From IMG/VR virus record IMGVR_UViG_3300012936_000191, positions 1-22,725 of that record: a stretch of 22,725 bases of DNA. One strand, given 5' to 3'. Position numbers and translations under genes: made by a program. The stretch is from a virus. Of the stretch, positions 21,136 to 22,725 are shown piece by piece (position 1 is the first letter of the stretch; the number at the start of each line of letters is the position of its first letter). The notes under the pieces are model-generated. The model was given only the letters and a program-made list of their open reading frames with translations, was not told where the DNA came from and did not search any database.

Positions 21136-21306
21136 TTATGTTTCCTTATCCCACCAAAGTTCAAAGTTGAAGTAGACTCTTCGCTTTAGTAGGGTGAATA
21201 ATTTAGTGATTGCAAAACCTTTATCAGGTTTTGGATCTTTATCTTCCTTCGGTTTAGCCCCCCTAAGCATGAGCTCTATGCCTTTATTTATTTTAAGTTC
21301 TTTCAT
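21136..21306 (-). CDS. 56-aa basic protein of unknown function
   Basis: ATG at 21306 opens MKELKINKGIELMLRGAKPK, then EDKDPKPDKGFAITKLFTLL and KRRVYFNFELWWDKET before TAA. It overlaps the glutaredoxin 3' end by 14 nt in another frame, typical of this compact genome. Layout: charged Lys/Asp/Pro linker between two short hydrophobic patches, ending in an aromatic cluster (YFNFELWW). Short cyanophage proteins with a similar LFTLLKRxVYFNF end are familiar. Function unknown. Confidence 0.6.
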   Translation of the reverse strand: MKELKINKGIELMLRGAKPKEDKDPKPDKGFAITKLFTLLKRRVYFNFELWWDKET

Positions 21307-21568
21307 TTTTTCTCGAAGAAACTAATCCTTTTTCCTTAAGAAATTTAGCAGTCTCGACAATGCCACCAATTTTCTCACCATCAATAACCACGAATGGGTA
21401 TCCAGCGACATCAGGATAGTCTCTCTTGAGTTGTTTATAGTTCTCTACAAACAGAGGGTCTACATCATGACATTCTACCAGTTCGTATTCAATATTAGCA
21501 CGTTTGAAAAGTTCTTTCAATTGAATACAATAAAAACATCCAGAGGTTGTGTAAGCAGTAATTTTCAT
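21293..21568 (-). CDS. grx: glutaredoxin
   Basis: This 91-aa protein has the thioredoxin-fold pattern of glutaredoxins: first strand MKITAYTTSG, active site C11-F-Y-C14, helix IQLKELFKRANIEYEL, cis-Pro region VAGYPFVVIDG (P58), and EKIGGIVETAKFL as the glutathione-binding and last helix. It would reduce disulfides, most likely recycling phage or host ribonucleotide reductase, as T4 NrdC does. No nrd gene lies in this window. The ATG overlaps the stop of the oxygenase gene (TAATG). Confidence 0.9.
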   Translation of the reverse strand: MKITAYTTSGCFYCIQLKELFKRANIEYELVECHDVDPLFVENYKQLKRDYPDVAGYPFVVIDGEKIGGIVETAKFLKEKGLVSSRKNERT

Positions 21569-22140
21569 TAGTTTAATACGATATTAAATGAAACAGAAAT
21601 TCTGTCCTCATCTGAGTTGTTAGGTTTCACATAATGAGGAACGTGTGATGGAAAGAGGACTATGTTACCTTCTACTGGTTGGAATTCATACTCAGTAGGA
21701 ACGGTGCCAGCAACATTGTGATGTGATGGGTCAATCAATACCAAGTTGCCACAATCTTCTGGTGTCTTGATCCACAGGACTCCAGAATAAAGAGAGTGTG
21801 GATGTGTATGCGTCAGGTTTACTGAGTCAGTACCATTTATATTAAACCATACGTTATATAGTTCAAGGTTGGGACGGTTATCACTATACTCTTCAATCTG
21901 TTGCATTACCCTGCTCACATATGGTTCCAAGGTATTCCACATCCAATTCCTAAACGGTTTGAAACTCTCCTCACGATACATGAAAGAATTGGATTGCCAA
22001 CCACCTATGTTACTCATAGAAACAGACTCATGCTTGCTAGAGAAGTCATACAGATAGTCCACCAAGTCTTCACTGAAATGTTTCAGCATAGGACAAGACC
22101 CTATGATCAATCGTGTAGGAAATATTTCCAGCGTTTCCAT
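21568..22140 (-). CDS. 2OG-Fe(II) oxygenase-like protein
   Basis: I chose the ATG at 22140 (190 aa, METLEIFPTRLIIGSCPMLK); a TTG at 22194 would place a terminator hairpin inside the gene. The C-terminal half matches the 2OG-FeII_Oxy_5 pattern: ELYNVWFNING, NLTHTHPHSLYSGVLWIKTP (iron ligands among H111/H113/H115), GNLVLIDPS, PVEGNIVLFPSHVPHYVKP (distal His169) and RISVSFNIV (Arg180 for 2-oxoglutarate). Members hydroxylate proteins or small molecules; the substrate is unknown, and such proteins are abundant in cyanophages. No Shine-Dalgarno is visible: the ATG directly follows the U tract of a hairpin (22146-22165). A sigma70 promoter candidate (22166-22194) lies just upstream. Confidence 0.85.
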   Translation of the reverse strand: METLEIFPTRLIIGSCPMLKHFSEDLVDYLYDFSSKHESVSMSNIGGWQSNSFMYREESFKPFRNWMWNTLEPYVSRVMQQIEEYSDNRPNLELYNVWFNINGTDSVNLTHTHPHSLYSGVLWIKTPEDCGNLVLIDPSHHNVAGTVPTEYEFQPVEGNIVLFPSHVPHYVKPNNSDEDRISVSFNIVLN

Positions 22141-22145
22141 AAAAA

Positions 22146-22165
22146 AAGAGGGTGTTAACCCTCTT
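22146..22165 (-). terminator. terminator hairpin abutting the oxygenase start codon
   Basis: An 8-bp stem AAGAGGGT/ACCCTCTT closes a GTTA loop, followed on the minus strand by a run of seven T residues. The T run leads straight into the ATG at 22140. It can end the transcript of the 44-aa gene and would also be the 5' leader of RNA begun at the promoter at 22166-22194. Confidence 0.8.
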
Positions 22166-22194
22166 AGTATATCACCAATAGAGCATTCCTGCAA
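22166..22194 (-). promoter_or_regulatory. sigma70-type promoter candidate for the oxygenase gene
   Basis: TATACT (22166-22171) is preceded by TTGCAG (22189-22194) at a 17-nt spacing. The -10 is as good as in the other early promoters here; the -35 matches only three of six positions. It lies within the end of the 44-aa gene. Confidence 0.5.
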
Positions 22195-22306
22195 GCATGA
22201 TGAGAAAACATATGATAGTGAAAACTAATAGTCCTACACTACCTACCCACAACCATGGAGGAATCTTGTCCTCACCGTTGGGTTCGTGGTCTGAATGGAC
22301 AGTCAT
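22172..22306 (-). CDS. 44-aa single-pass membrane microprotein
   Basis: ATG at 22306 encodes MTVHSDHEPNGEDKIPPWLW followed by VGSVGLLVFTIICFLIMLAG and MLYW, ending TGA. A hydrophilic, acidic N-terminus precedes one clear membrane helix (about residues 19-42), with aromatic residues at both ends of the span. AGGA lies 5-6 nt before the ATG. It follows the 74-aa gene by 23 nt and is ended by the hairpin at 22146-22165. Not recognised. Confidence 0.6.
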   Translation of the reverse strand: MTVHSDHEPNGEDKIPPWLWVGSVGLLVFTIICFLIMLAGMLYW

Positions 22307-22329
22307 AACATCCTGCTCCACAACATCCT

Positions 22330-22554
22330 CTAGTGATGAGGTTCACTGAAGTGTTTGTCGAGAACTTCGATGCGTTCTTCTTCATGAGCAATGATATCTA
22401 GTTGTTCTTGAATAGCACCCAGTACATCTGGATGTTCACCAATACCCACAGGGTTGTGTAGGTATACTTCAATGTTTACCTTTGCTTTACTAATGTTGCC
22501 TTCAGCATTAGCACGAAGAGCAGCAATAGTTTGTTCTCTTAAATTGCAAGACAT
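22330..22554 (-). CDS. small conserved cyanophage protein
   Basis: This 74-aa protein begins MSCNLREQTIAALRANAEGN and continues ISKAKVNIEVYLHNPVGIGE, HPDVLGAIQEQLDIIAHEEE, RIEVLDKHFSEPHH. It is helical with the distinctive turn NPVGIGEHPDV, which I recall from many small cyanomyovirus proteins. Probably a helical hairpin. It is the first gene after psbD and has a late promoter candidate 21 nt upstream (22575-22581). Function unknown. Confidence 0.7.
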   Translation of the reverse strand: MSCNLREQTIAALRANAEGNISKAKVNIEVYLHNPVGIGEHPDVLGAIQEQLDIIAHEEERIEVLDKHFSEPHH

Positions 22555-22574
22555 AATGATACAAGTATGTGTAT

Positions 22575-22581
22575 TATTTAG
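22575..22581 (-). promoter_or_regulatory. T4-like late promoter candidate merged with the psbD stop
   Basis: The minus strand reads CTCTAAATAATAC: the psbD TAA stop lies inside CTAAATA. It is 21 nt upstream of the ATG at 22554. Confidence 0.5.
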
Positions 22582-22725
22582 AGAGCGTTACCACGTGGTA
22601 GAACTTCCTCAGGGAATACAAAGTCTTCATGTGGTTGGTCAGCAGGTGCCATCCATGCACGTAATCCTTCGTTCAAAAGAATGTTCTTTGTATAGAACGT
22701 TTCAAACTCAGGATCTTCCGCCGCA
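22578..22725 (-). CDS. psbD: photosystem II D2 protein (psbD), C-terminal 48 residues, cut by window edge
   Basis: The frame enters from the right edge and ends at TAA 22578-22580. It reads [20 protein letters not shown], then [20 protein letters not shown] and PRGNAL, the almost invariant C-terminus of cyanobacterial D2. D2 pairs with D1 to form the photosystem II reaction centre in the thylakoid membrane. Phage copies are thought to keep photosynthesis running during infection. D1 (psbA) lacks this [12 protein letters not shown] ending, so the assignment is specific. Start, promoter and any psbA neighbour lie outside the window. Confidence 0.95.
   Translation of the reverse strand, partial: AAEDPEFETFYTKNILLNEGLRAWMAPADQPHEDFVFPEEVLPRGNAL

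Noticed and set aside
21568-22194. Longer oxygenase frame starting at the TTG at 22194
   Set aside because: It would translate through a terminator hairpin and U tract and start inside the upstream gene; the ATG at 22140 gives a protein of normal family shape.
1-22725. tRNA genes, insertion sequences, integrase or attachment sites
   Set aside because: Reading both strands I saw no cloverleaf with conserved arms, no transposase or integrase motifs, and no flanking target duplications. A covariance-model tRNA scan was not possible.

Overview
The window looks like part of the genome of a T4-like cyanomyovirus infecting marine Synechococcus or Prochlorococcus. The evidence is a set of T4 structural and replication genes (gp4, gp48, gp53, gp26, gp51-like, gp27-like, gp5, gp32, gp33) beside cyanobacterial-type genes (psbD, phoH, thyX, glutaredoxin, a DUF1825 protein, a glutamine-riboswitch 'downstream peptide' unit). 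Genes are tightly packed, mostly on the minus strand, with many 1-4 nt stop/start overlaps.

Reading along transcription on the minus strand, the right end opens with the C-terminus of psbD (PSII D2). Small genes follow, then a 2OG-Fe(II) oxygenase, a glutaredoxin, two more small proteins and a DUF6433-like protein. At 19.8 kb a consensus sigma70 promoter drives a glutamine-II (downstream-peptide) riboswitch and its 56-aa peptide ending in WDAND; then come a 55-aa YRG-motif protein, a 30-aa membrane microprotein and two tandem terminators. Next is a DNA and nucleotide-metabolism block: three small proteins, thyX, two small proteins, phoH, a PD-(D/E)XK nuclease, gp33 (late-transcription co-activator), a DUF1825 protein and gp32 with its own consensus sigma70 promoter.

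The only plus-strand block (11.29-14.15 kb) encodes gp4 head completion, a conserved protein of unknown function, gp48 tail-tube cap and gp53 baseplate wedge. Divergent from it, the minus strand from 11.26 to 0.97 kb encodes the baseplate hub and tail: a tail-tube-like protein, gp26, a gp51-like protein, a 1035-aa tape-measure-like protein carrying a T4-type lysozyme and an M23-like peptidase domain, a gp27-like hub protein, a small charged protein, a long gp5-type OB-fold hub protein with Calx-beta-like domains and no lysozyme, and a beta-rich spike-like protein. The left end holds a stand-alone outer-membrane-protein gene with its own sigma70 promoter and terminator, then two small phage proteins.

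Two promoter classes can be read directly. Four sigma70-type sites have 17-bp spacers and TATACT or TATAAT -10 boxes; these are probably early promoters using host polymerase. Several T4-like late sites carry CTAAATA or ATAAATA 20-25 nt upstream of a start codon, and three of them are merged with the stop codon of the upstream gene. Three signals stand out: the glutamine riboswitch with its unlisted small ORF, a hairpin that appears to be both a terminator and the 5' leader of the oxygenase mRNA, and the lysozyme domain sitting in the tape-measure protein instead of gp5. All family assignments come from reading motifs; no database search was run.
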